DNA of 64,000 nt from Oscheius tipulae (Eukaryota; Nematoda; Chromadorea; Rhabditida; Rhabditidae): assembly GCA_037178975.1 (NCBI GenBank), contig JASJZH010000003.1:4588001-4652000 (forward strand), given 5' to 3'. Below the pieces are notes generated by a model that saw only the letters and a list, made by a program, of their open reading frames with translations, had not been told where the DNA came from and ran no database searches. Shown here in pieces: positions 23,743-36,227 of this stretch. Within the stretch, counting starts at the first letter, position 1; the number at the start of each line of letters is the position of its first letter. Both the position numbers and the translations under genes were made by a program.

Positions 23743-25537
23743 TTAATGGCGACTGTAGACCACCTTTCCATTCTTGATCACCAGACTGATGATAGTGTCT
23801 TGGGCAGCCATTCTGGTAAAAAAGCTCAGTTTAGTTCTGAGAGTGCCTTTACCTGTAGATGATATGTTCCCAAGAGTTGGCATCAAGAACAACAATGTCT
23901 CCTTTTCTGTTCTTAGCCAGAGCACCTAAAGCATACTCTTCGTTCAGTACAAGACGAACCATGGGTCTTTCCTCTACCGATAGAGTGAGCCGAGTTGAGA
24001 GTGGCCGCTACCAAGGCCTCTGGCATTGAGAGACGCATAGTGACACAGGCCAGATGCATGATCATCGGCATCGCGAAACAAAAAGCGTTCGGGTTGAAGT
24101 CGGATCCCAGGGCCACGATTACTCCCTTTTCGATCATTTTTCTGGCTGGAGGAGGCGTCAGACGAAGAATAAAGGCTGTCGACGGAAGTAGAACAGCAAC
24201 ACTTCCAGACTTTTCCATTGCTTCAATTCCTTCCTCGGAGATTTCTTCTAGATGAGACATGGCTCGTGCCTGCTCATTTGATTCTCTTCAAAGTTTCTAC
24301 AATACCCCAATTTCCGCTCCCATCTCGGTTCCTCCAATCCAACTGAGTTCTTCAGCGTGAAAGTTGGCAGCTAGACCGGCTCTCTGTCCAGCACAGAGGA
24401 TCTTTTTCGTGTTCTCCACGAGGAAATTACCCTTCTCACAAAATACATCAATGTTTTCCGTGTTCTGAAGACCTCCTTGACTCTTTTCCTGAACTATTTT
24501 GGGGATAATCTCGGTGCAAATGAGTTCAGTCTGCTTGTCTTCAGTCGAACCCTGAAAACATTTTGGTACGGATTGTTTTTCATCTTCACCCTAGGAACAG
24601 CATGTGCTCCACAAAAAGTAGCTGAAATCTCGAGTGGAACGCGATCAGTAGCCTGCGACAACACTCGGAGCATTTTCAACTCAGTATCAGCCTCTAGACC
24701 GTATCCACTTTTGGCTTCCAGAGTCGTTGTCCCGCTCTTCAGCATATTCCGAGCTACCTAGACAGATTTCTTCATTATCAATTGTTATAGCACACTTGTA
24801 TTAGTTACTCGTTAGCTTTTCGTTTCAGAAATAACTTCAGAAACTGTTTAATAGCAAAAGTCTTTAGAGCTATTTGTAAGTTGAGAAATAAACCTCCAGA
24901 AAGTCCTCGAGGAGTTTTTCCTCGGTAGCATCCCTCGTTTTAGTCGTAGTGAAATGGATTCCTCCACCAGCTGCCTGTACTTCCATATAACTCGCTCCAG
25001 CCAACTTCATAGCAAATTCGTGAACCCTGTCTCCGGCAAAGACCGGATGAGAATGACCGTCGACAAAGCCGGGCAGTGCTACTCCCCCATTCGTCTCAAC
25101 GGTCTTCTCAACGGGAGCTCCGTTCAAATGAGCAAGTACCTGCAACTTGGTAGTCGTTGAAGATGTTTTTTGAGCTGGGAGATGGAGGCCAAGGAACGAA
25201 TGTACTACACAGCTGATGTCCCGACGGATACCTGCTGATGTTTACAGGACGTGTGACCCACACATTTATTTGCTGATAAGCGTCACTTGTGCTCTTCTAG
25301 TCGAACACCTTCTCACTGACCTCGGTTTCTGTACCGACAGCCACAATTGTTCCTTGCCGGTTGACCAGTAACGCCAGATCATTACCCTCACTGCTTTGTA
25401 TCTAAAACTATCGTAGTCGTTTTATTTTTGAAACCAACCTTGATATTGTTTATATCCTTTCCACGCAGAAACTCCACATTTTCGTTATCGGTGACTTGAA
25501 CAATTTGACGGAGTCCTTTCAGTAGAAGGCGATACAT
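23743..25537 (-). CDS. AMDHD1: Imidazolonepropionase (histidine degradation)
   Basis: Amidohydrolase that opens imidazolone-5-propionate to formiminoglutamate in histidine catabolism. The metal-binding HxH motif is in 'GFVDGHSHPVFAGDR'; further landmarks are 'LEAKSGYGL', 'GAHAVPR', 'AANFHAEELSWIGG', 'RAMSHLEEISEEG' and 'VALGSDFNPNAFCFAMP', where the last Asp is catalytic. The C-terminus reads 'KGDIVVLDANSWEHIIY' then 'VIKNGKVVYSRH'. About eight exons; introns are short apart from two of 130-160 bp. The stop lies 12 bp from the right end of the mariner element. From memory the C. elegans homolog also lies near stt-3. Confidence 0.92.
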
Positions 25538-25879
25538 ATTGCGGTTGTCCGATAGGGTTCAGCCTGATTGAATGTGACCTGTTTGCGCGAAACCATAAAA
25601 AGGCCGGTTGGAAGAAGACCCGGTCGTTTCAGGGTCTCCAAATTGGTTCTTAGCAGAGTTGATTATCTGTACAGCATTGGATCTTTAGGTTTTTCTGCTA
25701 ATGAAAACGATCCTCCAATAAAAACTTCCGATCCCTTTCGATTATATGCTATTGGAGAACCTGTTTATGAGTCACGTGTCCACAGCCTTTCCAGGCCATG
25801 TTCGGCCTGTCAATTGCCTCTATTCGCCTCTTTTCGCTCCATCTTTCATATCCTCTGCTGACAATCTGTTTCAGACCAA

Positions 25880-27360
25880 ATGGACAAAAGAATAACGGAT
25901 GAGCAAGAGAGGTTTTCGCAGCAGTACGAATGTATGAAGAGGATTGTTGTAGGAGGTAGAAAAAGCAACGATGACTATTTTCCATTAGCTGAAATGCCTA
26001 CCACCATGGTTACAAATGTTCTTCATAAGGCTAGTCAATTTATTGTGCTTCTAATAGAAACAATTCAGCTGGGAAACCTGAACAGGCTAAAAATGAAAAG
26101 GACTTGTAAAGCTTTCAATTCGCACATTGAGAAAGTTGGCTGGGCATTGTCCTCTCGTCCCGAAAAAGACTTTTCTCTTCGGTTTTCTACCACTACTGAT
26201 GGCTTTTTCTCGTGTGATCTGACTGAATGGAAGATCTTGTTCAACTATTTTCACGAGTTTGAGAGGAAGAACTGTTTCAAGACGGTCAGGAAAATAGACG
26301 ATTTGAGTGGATTGTCCTTCGACTCTGTCTACATCGTGAGTTTGACATCTTGCATCTTGATGAAGAATTTCTAGGAACTGTTCTCTCTAGAGCATGTGTC
26401 TTCACTTCCGAAAATCCTTGAAGTTCTGCAGAGACTACGCCTTGGAGTCAACACAATTCGATTCAACTCGGTACCAGCGGAATATGTTCAAAAGTTCTTG
26501 ACAGCTTTGAACTCACACGAAATCGTTTTCGAAGACAGTAGCTACTCGCTAAATATACTCAACATCCCAAGAGTCCAGGTAACATATTTATATTCTATTT
26601 TGATAAAGACTGTCCAGAGAATGAGAAAGGTCAGTTTCTGGAAGATGGAAAATTACCACGGATCCTTATTTGAGGCTGTGCAACATTTTGAGTCTTTCCA
26701 CATTCGGTTCATCGATGCCAAAAAGGGAAATACTGCTCTCAATGGACTTGCACAGGTTGGTTATCTGAAGATATCGAGAAATTCTTTCAGTATCTATCAA
26801 CGACTCGAATGAAGTTTCCACTGTCTCGTCTTCATTTGGACATCAGACTAGAAGAAGACATCACCCCGATTGATCCTCTTTCCCTGTTCCAAAGTACAAC
26901 TGTCATCTTTTTGGATGATTTCCTGGAAGAGAATCTGCTCAATTGTAGAGGTTGTACGTCAGACTACTACACCGCTCGACAGTGCTTTGTGAATAATTTC
27001 CCTCTATCTTCATACGAAAACATTCAGCCGACCAGGATTGATATTCTCGAGAATCAGTCGAGCAAACAGATTCTTTTGGTTCAAGGAAAGAAGTTTGACA
27101 GGAGAAATACTGTGATCTCTCCACAATACTTGACTCATAAGTTGATTCAGTTTAACGCCTACGATTTCTACGTTTTTAATCGAGAAGACAATGGTTTCCT
27201 CATGGAAACAGTCTTCAGCTCGATGGCAGGAAACAACTGGCCACTTGACTTCTCCGGAATACAGCTCAAAAGAGGACAGCTCTTTGACGACATATCCTCT
27301 CTTGTGAAAAATTACATGCCAACTATTGAAAAGCCATCGGTGCGAGAGAAAAAGTATTGA
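25880..27360 (+). CDS. F-box-like nematode protein (tentative)
   Basis: Four exons in one frame (introns at about 26334-26373, 26579-26609 and 26756-26790) encode about 460 residues. The N-terminal part has 'YFPLAEMPTTMVTNVLHKAS' and 'LGNLNRLKMKRTCKAFNSHI', which resembles an F-box ('MP..v...il......l..lr..ck.f'). The rest has the leucine-, phenylalanine- and asparagine-rich alternation of nematode FTH/FBA-type substrate-binding regions. If correct, it would be an adaptor of an SCF ubiquitin ligase, one of a family greatly expanded in nematodes. The function is inferred from pattern only. The poly(A) signal AATAAA overlaps the stop codon. Confidence 0.6.
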
Positions 27361-27366
27361 ATAAAG

Positions 27367-27382
27367 AGTTTATATATAAACT
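27367..27382. repeat. 16-bp perfect palindrome between convergent genes
   Basis: The sequence AGTTTATATATAAACT is its own reverse complement. It fills almost all of the 20-bp gap between two convergent stop codons (27360 plus, 27381 minus). Confidence 0.9.
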
Positions 27383-29026
27383 ACAATTTGATGTTTAACT
27401 GTTGACCCGGTTTGAAATAGTTGTCTTTGGTCAACGTAAATTGGTCTATGACTTTATCTGGTCCATCGGTCATGACAAAGCCCGTTTGCATTTGAGTTCG
27501 ATTTATATGGAGATAGTTGTAGCCGTAGGATCCGTTCATCACGTTTGTGTACGGTTGAGGGATCTTCCCAACGCCATTATCGTGATCATGGGTTCCCTAG
27601 AACTTTCTTTCTCTGAAACTAAAAAAGATCTTACAGCGGCCCCCGACATAATGTAGACAGGTGTTGCTGAATTGTGATAGTGATGTGTACTCTGACCCTG
27701 TTTATAGACGACACTTTTATACACTGGCCAGTTTCTTTCGTAGGAGTGCTTATGGCCCCAAAAAACCATATCAATTCCACCCGCATTGAACAGAGGCTCC
27801 AATGCTGGAAAGCCGGTCCATCCGTCTCTGGTCTAGAAGTTTTCTTTCTTTCTTCTGTAAACGAAACGAACCATCTTCTCTTCGTTGTCCTGACATCCAT
27901 GAGGAGAGTCGTTCGCGCAGTACATTGGTCGATGCATGAAAGCGATGACCCAAGGGGCTTTGTTCTATCAGCAGTTTAGTGATAATTCAAAAAGAATAAG
28001 GTACCTTTTTGAGATCATTCAGCAGCCAGTTGTATTGCTGTTGAGCCTGTGTTGTCATATTATATCCATAGTATTCCGTGCTCAAACCGATGAAATGTGT
28101 GTTGCCCAAAGTGAAACTGAAAGTGGATGTTCCAATCTGACCTATATTCTAGCACCTCCAAAATTGGTTATCGTTATAAATCCCATTGGAAGGCATGGTG
28201 TATCTATTTATATAATGCTTGAAGTCCTTTTTCGTTCCCGCCTCATGGTTTCCAGCGACTACCTACACGAATAGTCGAAGCCAGATGTCTACGAACTAAC
28301 CATCCACGGAACAGAAGCGGTCATATTTTGAATGGAATTCATGAATTCGTCCCCATGATAACCGTCGTTAGACTCCAAATCGTAGGCAATGTCCCCAACG
28401 TGAAACACGATGTCAAAGTAGTCGTTTTGAGAAGCATGAATCAGCGATGGGATAGATTTACCACCTGACGTTCCAAGATCTGCATATACACCAACTCTGA
28501 AAGAGTTCCAAAATTATGTTGACTGAAGAACTTGTACTTGAGTATCGGCCACGTCGCGCTCAGAGCCATAAAGGAAAAGCGGTCGGAGAAGGTCGAACCA
28601 GAGGAGCCAACCTTGTAAACTGGTTAAGGATAAAATAAGTTGCCCGTTGGATACATACAATATCTTGTTCCGGGAGTTAGTCCAATCATTTTGGCTCTGT
28701 AGGTGTTTCGAGTGTTTCCATACCCGTCAGTCCAATCTAAACGTCAAAATAGCATGAGATTAGGTAAAGCAGACTAGTGACGACTGCATTAGCACGTATG
28801 CTTAGAGACGAGGATTGAGAGCCGTAAATGACGAAGGGAACGTCGCCATGGTCTACTAAAACAGAATTAGATATTTCGAATGAGAATAACACGAACAATG
28901 CTTATGTGAAATCCACGTAACGTGCATCGTGGTATTGTCTCCATGAAAACTGAGAACAACTTGCTCGTGTTTAACTGAACTGGACAGAACAGCACTAGAT
29001 AGAGACAGAAGAAAAAGGAAGAGCAT
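27381..29026 (-). CDS. Purple acid phosphatase, secreted
   Basis: Metallophosphoesterase with a two-metal centre. It begins with a signal peptide ('MLFLFLLSLSSAVLSS'), followed by a fibronectin-like N-terminal domain ('MHVTWIS', 'LTPGTRYY'). The metal-ligand motifs appear in order: 'VGVYADLG', 'HVGDIAYDL', 'MVVAGNHE', 'APWVIAFMHRPMYC' and 'VFWGHKHSYERNWPVY'. The C-terminus is 'FKPGQQLNIKL'. About ten exons. The ATG follows 'ATTATCAGCCAAG'. Length (about 420 residues) fits animal purple acid phosphatases. It is the third phosphatase gene within 11 kb, but unrelated in fold to the histidine phosphatases. Its 3' end nearly abuts the F-box-like gene on the other strand. Confidence 0.9.
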
Positions 29027-29199
29027 CTTGGCTGATAATATGCAGAGCGCTTCTCCATTTATGTGGTGCGGGAATTTATTTTATCACCAGATTATGGAGC
29101 TTAGCTTCTTTGATAAGCGTGCTCCTTTGCTTTTTGACTGTGGGCTTTGATGATGCCATGACCAATGAAGCTTTATTTTTGCAGAACAGATAAGAAGTT

Positions 29200-30348
29200 T
29201 TAGCGAGGCCTGTTTCCATGAAGGATGGACAGCAGACCGGCCCGATAGGATCCCTTGCACTCTTCGCGAAGAAGCTGAAAGTTCATTGTAGAATAGAAAA
29301 GTCAGTTACCTCGGCCAGACTTTTCTTGTACTTGGCTTGATACTCCAATGCGATCAGCTGAAGGTCAATCTCGGAACGACCCACAATCACACGGATGAGG
29401 TCTTTATCCTTAGTACCGAGTCCCTGAAATATCGCTAGTTCTTTATACTAGTTGGGTTCAATACTAACAGATGTTCAACTGCAACATATATGATCTTACC
29501 TTGGTCGCATTGTGGATTTGGTCAGCGAAGACGCGAGTTTTTCCTTTCGACAAGGCTACAACGCCTAGGAGCAGATTCTTCGAGTCGCCTGACCAATGTT
29601 TCTCAATTCCTTTCTCCAAAGACATTCCAGCGAGACGCTCGAACTCCTCTCCAACTCTATGAATTGTGGCCGGATTCACGATTAAGAGTGGCCTGATCGC
29701 GTCGAACTTATCGATACCACTCTTCTTATCAAAACTTTTGATGATATTGGCTGCTACTTGTTGGGCTCGAAAGTCCATAACATCGGATTCGTCTCTCTGC
29801 CCTTGAAGAAGAATCAGGAGCCATTTTTTAAAGTCTCCGGATGTATCGGACTCGATGGCAGACTCGAGAGATTTACTGTAAGTGCTGTACCAAGTGTTCT
29901 TGATAGATTCTATTTCCTCATTCGTCCGAGTCGTCAAGATATCGATCAGTAGCTTTTCATTGGTTCCAAGACCCTAAAGAGCGATTGAATCTTTCAATTA
30001 ATGCACACCTTGACAGCCCGATGAATTTCCAAGACATCCACTTTGGTCGGAGTTTGCATGAGAGCCACTGCTAAATCCTCGAGGTCTCCTCCCAGAGCCT
30101 TCTTCAGTTCTTCTTCCAAGTCTTTGCCATATTTCACCTTGTAGGGTGTCCTTATCTGAAGATACATTTTGGGAAACAACTTCAAAACATACCATCTGTC
30201 TCTGGGCATTGCAGATTTCAGTCAGAATAATAACAGCTTTCTCCTTGTCTCCACGGAAGGCTCTCTCCAGTGCTTCGGCAGCGGCGGAATCGTCGAAAGT
30301 GACGGAAGGATAGATGGTAGCCATCTCTTGAGTCGTCTGTGCAGTCAT
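29200..30348 (-). CDS. Annexin
   Basis: Annexins bind acidic phospholipids in a calcium-dependent way through four repeats. Repeat 1 begins in '[19 protein letters not shown]' and lacks the canonical GxGT loop, so its type-2 calcium site is probably lost. Repeat 2 has '[16 protein letters not shown]', followed by '[14 protein letters not shown]'. Repeat 3 ('[20 protein letters not shown]') is divergent. Repeat 4 has '[20 protein letters not shown]' and ends '[11 protein letters not shown]'. No signal peptide, as expected. Four or five exons. The family is clear; which nematode nex gene it matches I cannot say. Confidence 0.93.
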
Positions 30349-30512
30349 GGTTCAAGTAGTTTGTTGAAAAGTGTCAGCAGTGAAAGGGCGGAACCCGAAA
30401 AAAGAGAAAGCCATTGATGGCAACGGAGAGACTGTTGATTCATGCCGGTGACAAACAAATGGGGATTGATGGACAATAAATAAAACAAAGTTTTCTCTGT
30501 ACACACAGCTAA

Positions 30513-30773
30513 ATGGAAAGAGAGAAAGAGAGTGACAACAATGGGCCGTTCGAAGTAGAGGGATCGGAATTGAACTGGCAGCAGCTACTGCCAACCGGTC
30601 GAACGGATCGCGAAAAGATCATTCTCACACGTGGAAACTCGTATGCCTGTGGATTGACCCGAGCCAATACATTCCCGTGGCAAAGTAAACATACTCGAAA
30701 TGTTTGAGAACAACACAAAAACTGTTTGGGCGCAGTCGTAGACACTTAAATAACTACAGCGCTGAATGGATGA
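30513..30773 (+). CDS. Possible small protein, low confidence
   Basis: A plus-strand frame of 65 codons is protein-like ('GPFEVEGSELNWQQLLPTG', 'LTRGNSYACGLTRANTFPWQ') and can splice over a GTAAAC...CTACAG intron to a short end at 30773, giving about 61 residues. It lies in the 650-bp gap between annexin and unc-119. No domain or localisation signal. It may be chance. Confidence 0.25.
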
Positions 30774-30995
30774 GTAACAAAAAGAGAAGTATGATTCACG
30801 TTGCATTGTGGTCTTTCATGGATGAACAATTCATTTTGGAGGCTGCCTTGAACAGAGTGTCCTTTTTGTCATGTCTAGAGAATACTGAACATTTATGCAA
30901 ACTAATAAATAGAAACTGGCAAACAAAGGGAGATCGTGACAATTCTTCATAAGCAAGACGGTGACTAGAATGTGATGTTGAGAAGAGAAAAAGAG

Positions 30996-32056
30996 TCAAG
31001 CATCGTAGGCATAGTCGGCTTTGTTGTGCATGATGAGTTGATCATCGACAAAATAAAAACTATCGGAGCGGGTCTCGAACGGATGATCTACCATTTCTTG
31101 TACTAAAAAGGATTATTCGATCAGAGAAATGTTACCTAGTTGTGGACTGAGTTGAGGGAACTCATAGATATGTTCACAGCTGTTCCGCGAGTTCGGAATG
31201 CAGAATCCAAACTCGAAATCGAAACTTTTTAAAAGACGATCCTGAACATTGGTTTTTTTTTTTTTTTTGAAAAAGAATATTACCTTGAAAAAGTGTCTCT
31301 CCAACATTCGGAATTTGCTGACGGGTTTGTTTCCCACGCAGAACTCGACAGTTGCTCCGACGTGTCTCAGACGGAGGAATTCGGGAGTGAAGCGATATCG
31401 AACATATCTGGCAGCTGAGGGTTCCGAAGGTGGCGGAAAATCTTCTCTCTCCGAGGCGTCTTCTGGAAAAATACAATTCTGTTGCTGACTCTCTTGACGT
31501 CAAAAATGCCATAATTTCTCACGAGCACGCGAAATTGGTAGCGCGTAAATATACTTGAGACAGGACGAAAATAACTCACCCGGAGGTTTTTCAATCTCGA
31601 AAAGAACAGTATCCGTGTCAAGATCGCGTATTTTGAAACGGGTGAATTCGATCTTGTAAACATTCTGATGAGGCTCGACCAAATATCCTGAAAACTGCTA
31701 TTTTCTGAGGAGATTAGAGAATACCAAAGATCAAAACTACAATAAACACTTGTGTCTGGACATCTGGATTTCCTAGAAAGAAAGACTATGAGGGAAAATA
31801 TTTTCTGCAAAAACCAAAAATCAAATATGCTCTGCAAGGCTTCTAATCTACGTCACAGCGAAGAAACACATGCCAATCTCAGATGGCCAGGTGAAAAATG
31901 TCTTTAATAAGCAATGGCCCCAAGTGTAATGCTCAGTAATTTGCACTTACCGTCAGTAATATTTGTTAGTCTCAAGACGTCGTCTGGAGATATCTTGGCT
32001 TTTTGTTTCAACTCGGCCTCAGTTATGGGCGTTAGAATTCGTTGATCAGATTTCAT
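30996..32056 (-). CDS. unc-119: UNC-119 lipid-binding chaperone
   Basis: UNC119 extracts N-myristoylated cargo from membranes and delivers it to cilia and neuronal processes. The N-terminal exon begins directly behind 'TTATTTTCAG' and has '[20 protein letters not shown]'. Later exons read '[17 protein letters not shown]', '[20 protein letters not shown]', '[20 protein letters not shown]' and the family-diagnostic end '[20 protein letters not shown]' with 'NKADYAYDA'. Six exons. The intron before 'DRLLKSFDF' contains a long homopolymer A/T tract (about 31252-31268). Length (about 220 residues) matches the family. Confidence 0.95.
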
Positions 32057-32677
32057 CTGAAAATAATGCTCAGTGAATATGTGATGAGATGAGAGACGAG
32101 GGCAGAACATGGGATGAGTCTATTGATTTTCGGGAATCTTTCATGACTCGATGGGTTTTACGAAATGAAAGTATTGGAAGACTGGAAGGGAGAGAAGGAG
32201 TAGCAGTTTCTAGGGGCGACGGCGAGAGCGCGAGACTCTTGGTCGTCGGGGGTCGGGGTGAGAGTTTGGCCCGATTAAGAGACGCAGGAGCGACGGCTCT
32301 CTTCCCGACTTATGCCATTTGCGGACTCTTCCACTAGAGATCAGATTATAAATATGTCCGGCCCTGCAGGATTCAGTCCTTGGACTGGGACGACAAACAA
32401 TGAAATGGTTTGGACTCTCGAGGAGAACATCTTTTTGTGCCAATAGAGAGATCAATAGAGACCGTCATGGCATGAACGTGTGAATTATTTGTTTTCGGGG
32501 GCCATCAATATACAATCTCTTGCTACAAAAATGTCTAGTCATCAGACTTTGCAGATAGCTAATGTTACTACAGATGTGTCTTGACGCAAATAACAGGTAA
32601 GTAAAGTTTATTAGAGATCCAAGAAGATCATGAAGAACCGTAAGATGTCACCAGAGACAATTATATTAGGAGAATGA
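32057..32677. promoter_or_regulatory. Intergenic upstream of unc-119
   Basis: 620 bp between the unc-119 ATG and the stop of the PHF12-like gene, both minus. It includes a G-rich segment (about 32190-32300). Short open frames on both strands have no supporting signals. Likely the unc-119 promoter plus the neighbouring 3' UTR. Confidence 0.35.
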
Positions 32678-34914
32678 TCAGTAAAAACTGGCGAATACGA
32701 AACGGGCACAGCCAATTTGGATAGTGGAACCGTGTCGAAGAGGGGCTGACTGTTCGAGAGGGGTCTGATTGACCGGAGAACAGGAACAGGGAGGACTGGG
32801 AAGAATTGAACCGTAGAGAACACCGTCGACTGTCACTTGGCTACACCCCGTAGGTGTCAGTTCGAAGCACTGGGCTATCTAAAACAGTGTACTGTATTTG
32901 GAGACAGTGTTCGAACCTTGTCAAAGACGAGAGTCGCGTGGTTACCAGAATGTGCTGAACAGACTTTTCCACCACTCATGGCCGGAGTCAGTTGGACAGT
33001 ACACTTGGCAGAAAAGCCTATACTCGTTGTTGTTCTTTGGATAGCAATGGGAGCAACTTCTCCTTCAGCCTTGAGCACGGCCATTATCGGGTATTCGGGT
33101 AGGAAATTTGCTGTAAGTTGACTATGAGACGCAACAAATGTTGACCTTACGAGAATAAAATTTGTTGTCCATAAATATTCGTCCCTTTTTGATTATGGTA
33201 GTTTGTCGTTTGAGCTGCTCGTAGCGTTGACTCGCCATGGTCAGATGAAGGCGTTCTGCTGGATCTGTACAGTGGTGTAGACGCTCCAGACAGTTCTCAT
33301 ACAAGTTCTTGATGTCTTGATACTCTGAACTTACGCCTTTTCAGATCACTTACTGGTATTACCTGTTTTCGACTCTCTTTCTGACAGACACTTCACAGGT
33401 TTTATCTGATCCACAGTTTCTATTTTTACCTCTTTCTGACCATCTGCAGGCTCTGCTTTTTAAGAAAAAAGTCTGTCAAAAGTGAAAAAGACATACCGTT
33501 GGGATGGGAAGCGACCACCTTGTCCAGCAGATCTTTGACAGCTGTCTCAATGTCCTTCGTGAATACCCTGACCTCTTCGTCTTTCAACGAAGTGTTCTCT
33601 ACTACTCCTTGGTGCATCTTCGCCAAATTGTACACAAACTCGCTTAATTTCAAACGCAATTCTTGGTACTAAAACGACTTACGTTCTCTCCTTTTCCGTA
33701 GCAAAGGTCAGTCGATCTTCTCTACCATCGAACCGTGTCCTGTACATTTCCTTGACAGTCTTTTTCACTATTCCTTTCTCTACCCCTTTGGGCATTTTGT
33801 GCTTGTTCTTCTTGTTGATTTTTCGTGTCTTAAAAATGTATTACTCGGAATCAGAGTAGTCCAGACCTTTTTGAAAAAGTCTTTGAGTATTGTGAGCTCA
33901 TCCAATTTGTTGATAGCAAAGTCATCCCAGATTTGTTTTCTTTCTATGACACTTGATGTTTTCAACAGTTTATGCTCCTGAGAAGATGAGTAGACAATTT
34001 GAAAGAAGACTCACAACAATCGGATGAATATGGTTTGGACAAAGCCATTTTCCTTTTGGTTGACCACAAAGAGGTGGGTCGACACAGTCCAAATGGTAGA
34101 AATCTTCGCAGAAGTCACACTTGGTCAAAGCCTTCTTTTCAGTTATTCTGAACACTGACTCTCTTTTAATAATCGGACAAAGAACTCACTGAGAACACAT
34201 CCTACATCTCAGGTTAAAGAGGTCTTTCTTCCTTCCCTTGATGTAGTCGTAGGGCACATTTAGAGTGAGATAGTCGGGTGGCAGTTCAAACTGAAGTATT
34301 GAATTCATTTCCAATGAACTCTTACCTGTTGAGCGTTCACACAAAGAGCTGCTTGGGCTAAAATGTCCAAAGGATCCGCGCTTGGATCGGCATTTTCTAT
34401 AACTCTCTGTGTCGCCCGTCTATTCCTATCTTCTTCGGTCTCTTCGGGATCCAGTTCACTCACAGGTTTGAGGAGATGTGGAGGAGTGTGAGCGCATCTT
34501 GTCCATCGTTAGAAAATAGGGAAAAAGGTCTTACCGATTGCACATCCATTTTCCAGCCGGGATCTCGTCTTTATGAATAACAGGTTCGTGACAAATCAAA
34601 TGAAACGAGGCTGGACAGGTGTCACAACAAAGCAGTTCTCCTCCTTCCTGAACAAAAAAAGATTACTTCAAACTCATGTACAAAATCTTACTTTGCAGAC
34701 GATACACCACTGGGCGTTAACACTTTTCCAGTTTTTCTGACTCACAATCTCTTCTTTTACATTCTTGAGGAAAGTCTTTCCGGGAGGAGCTGTCACCTTT
34801 TGAATTTCCTGTAAACCATTACATTCTCGAATAAATTCCTAAACTTACATCCATCAGACCGTCATCCGAGTCGTAGTGAAAAGACTGCCGCTTTGGGCCA
34901 CGTGTACTGCTCAT
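32678..34914 (-). CDS. PHF12: PHF12-like PHD/FHA protein (SIN3-HDAC type)
   Basis: PHF12 (yeast Rco1-like) recruits SIN3-HDAC complexes to chromatin. The product starts '[19 protein letters not shown]', like the conserved N-terminal motif. PHD1 reads '[20 protein letters not shown]' then 'GKWMCNRC'. PHD2 has '[18 protein letters not shown]' then 'GKWLCPNH'. A central helical region follows. The C-terminal FHA-like domain has '[16 protein letters not shown]', '[12 protein letters not shown]' and '[20 protein letters not shown]', the last matching the PHF12 end strongly. More than ten exons with short introns. C. elegans has a comparable protein (athp-1, from memory). Some central junctions (33300-33480) are unsettled. 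Confidence 0.85.
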
Positions 34915-35138
34915 AGTAGCTTATAAATTTTTAAAATATCGAAATCGGGTGGTAGTATGTACAGAATTGATCGAACAGTGCCTCGATTGCCGACGGGACG
35001 CGGTTTTGGCAGACACGCCAAGAGATCGCTGTGGGACTCGACTCACACACAAAACGATATATTTATTAGCTTTTTATACAAACAGAGGAAATACAATAAT
35101 TGAACACGATGAGATCACAAACGCCTACTGACCAAGAT

Positions 35139-36144
35139 CTACTTCCCACCAAAAATACCGTAGTCGTAGTTTGGCATTCCCGATGCGTAACTATCAACGT
35201 AGGCCTTATGATGCATCAAGGGTCTTTGAGCGAACTTGATCTCAGGAAGAGCCTGCATTCTGGCAATGTAAGCACCCATTCTTGGATAGTGGAGGCCGGG
35301 GAAGTAACGGAACTGACTCGTAGATGTCAAGGTCAACAACTCCAGCCTCTCCAAGAAAGGCCACATCATATAATCGGCGTAGCCTGGGAGACGTCCTAAA
35401 AATCGAAACTTTAACTCAACGTGGGTCCTTCAGTCCCAACCTCCATAATAGCTGTCCTTCAGAAGAGTCTCGGCGTTTCTCAAAGCCTGATGAAGATTGT
35501 TGTCTGTCTGTCTTTGGGCGGAAGGAGCCGACGAGCGAAAGAAATCGAAAAGAGCATTCATTAGCTAGAGTTTGATGAGGTAACTATTTTCAAGTGCGAC
35601 TCACGGGTGACAGTCTCTCCAAGATAATCTTTTGTTCGGCTTTCTCGTAAGGATCTCTAGGTAGGATGGACGTGGAGGGAAACACGTCGTCCAGATACTC
35701 TGCCACAACATTCGATTCCCACAAGACCTGTCCATTGACCTCAAGAGCAGGAATTCGGCCGAGAGGAGACTTTGCTAAGAACCAGTTCGGTCCCTTATCC
35801 GGATTCACATTTACAATTTCAACACTGTAAAAGAGATCTTAACAAAATTTCGATTGAAACAAACGGAATGTTCTTCTTGGCCAAATAGATGATGACTCTC
35901 TGGGCGTAGGGACAGAACCGCATGCTGTACAGACGGTAAGAGTTCGGGGCAAGAAAAGGCTCGTATGAGCCTGAAAAAAACATTAAGCATGTTCATATTC
36001 ATAAAGACCTGGATGCAGAGTCATCGAATTTAACCCCTTGATATTCGAGCCGGGAGTACTGTAGCTGCTGAATCTTGGCGGAATTGCTTTAGTCCCTTGA
36101 CTCGAGTATGTTGACGTATACGATGGCATAGCTGGATGATGCAT
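35139..36144 (-). CDS. GSTO: Omega-class glutathione S-transferase
   Basis: Cytosolic thiol transferase/dehydroascorbate reductase family. The catalytic Cys sits in '[20 protein letters not shown]', the omega hallmark (CPxAxR), not the Tyr/Ser of other classes. '[20 protein letters not shown]' and '[15 protein letters not shown]' complete the thioredoxin domain; the helical domain has '[14 protein letters not shown]'. The start at 36144 gives a roughly 45-residue Ser/Pro-rich leader, longer than usual. An acceptor (TTTCAG) lies about 30 bases upstream, consistent with trans-splicing. Five exons. Confidence 0.92.
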
Positions 36145-36227
36145 TGGGGCTGTGAAGGCAGTAGTCTCATTCTGAAAAATAATAACGGTTAGTGGTGTTG
36201 TCCACTCCCGCGAGACCCTTGTCAACA

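Noticed and set aside
31249-31270. Long T/A homopolymer as a possible retrotransposon tail
   Set aside because: It lies inside a normal short unc-119 intron with no target duplication or attached element.
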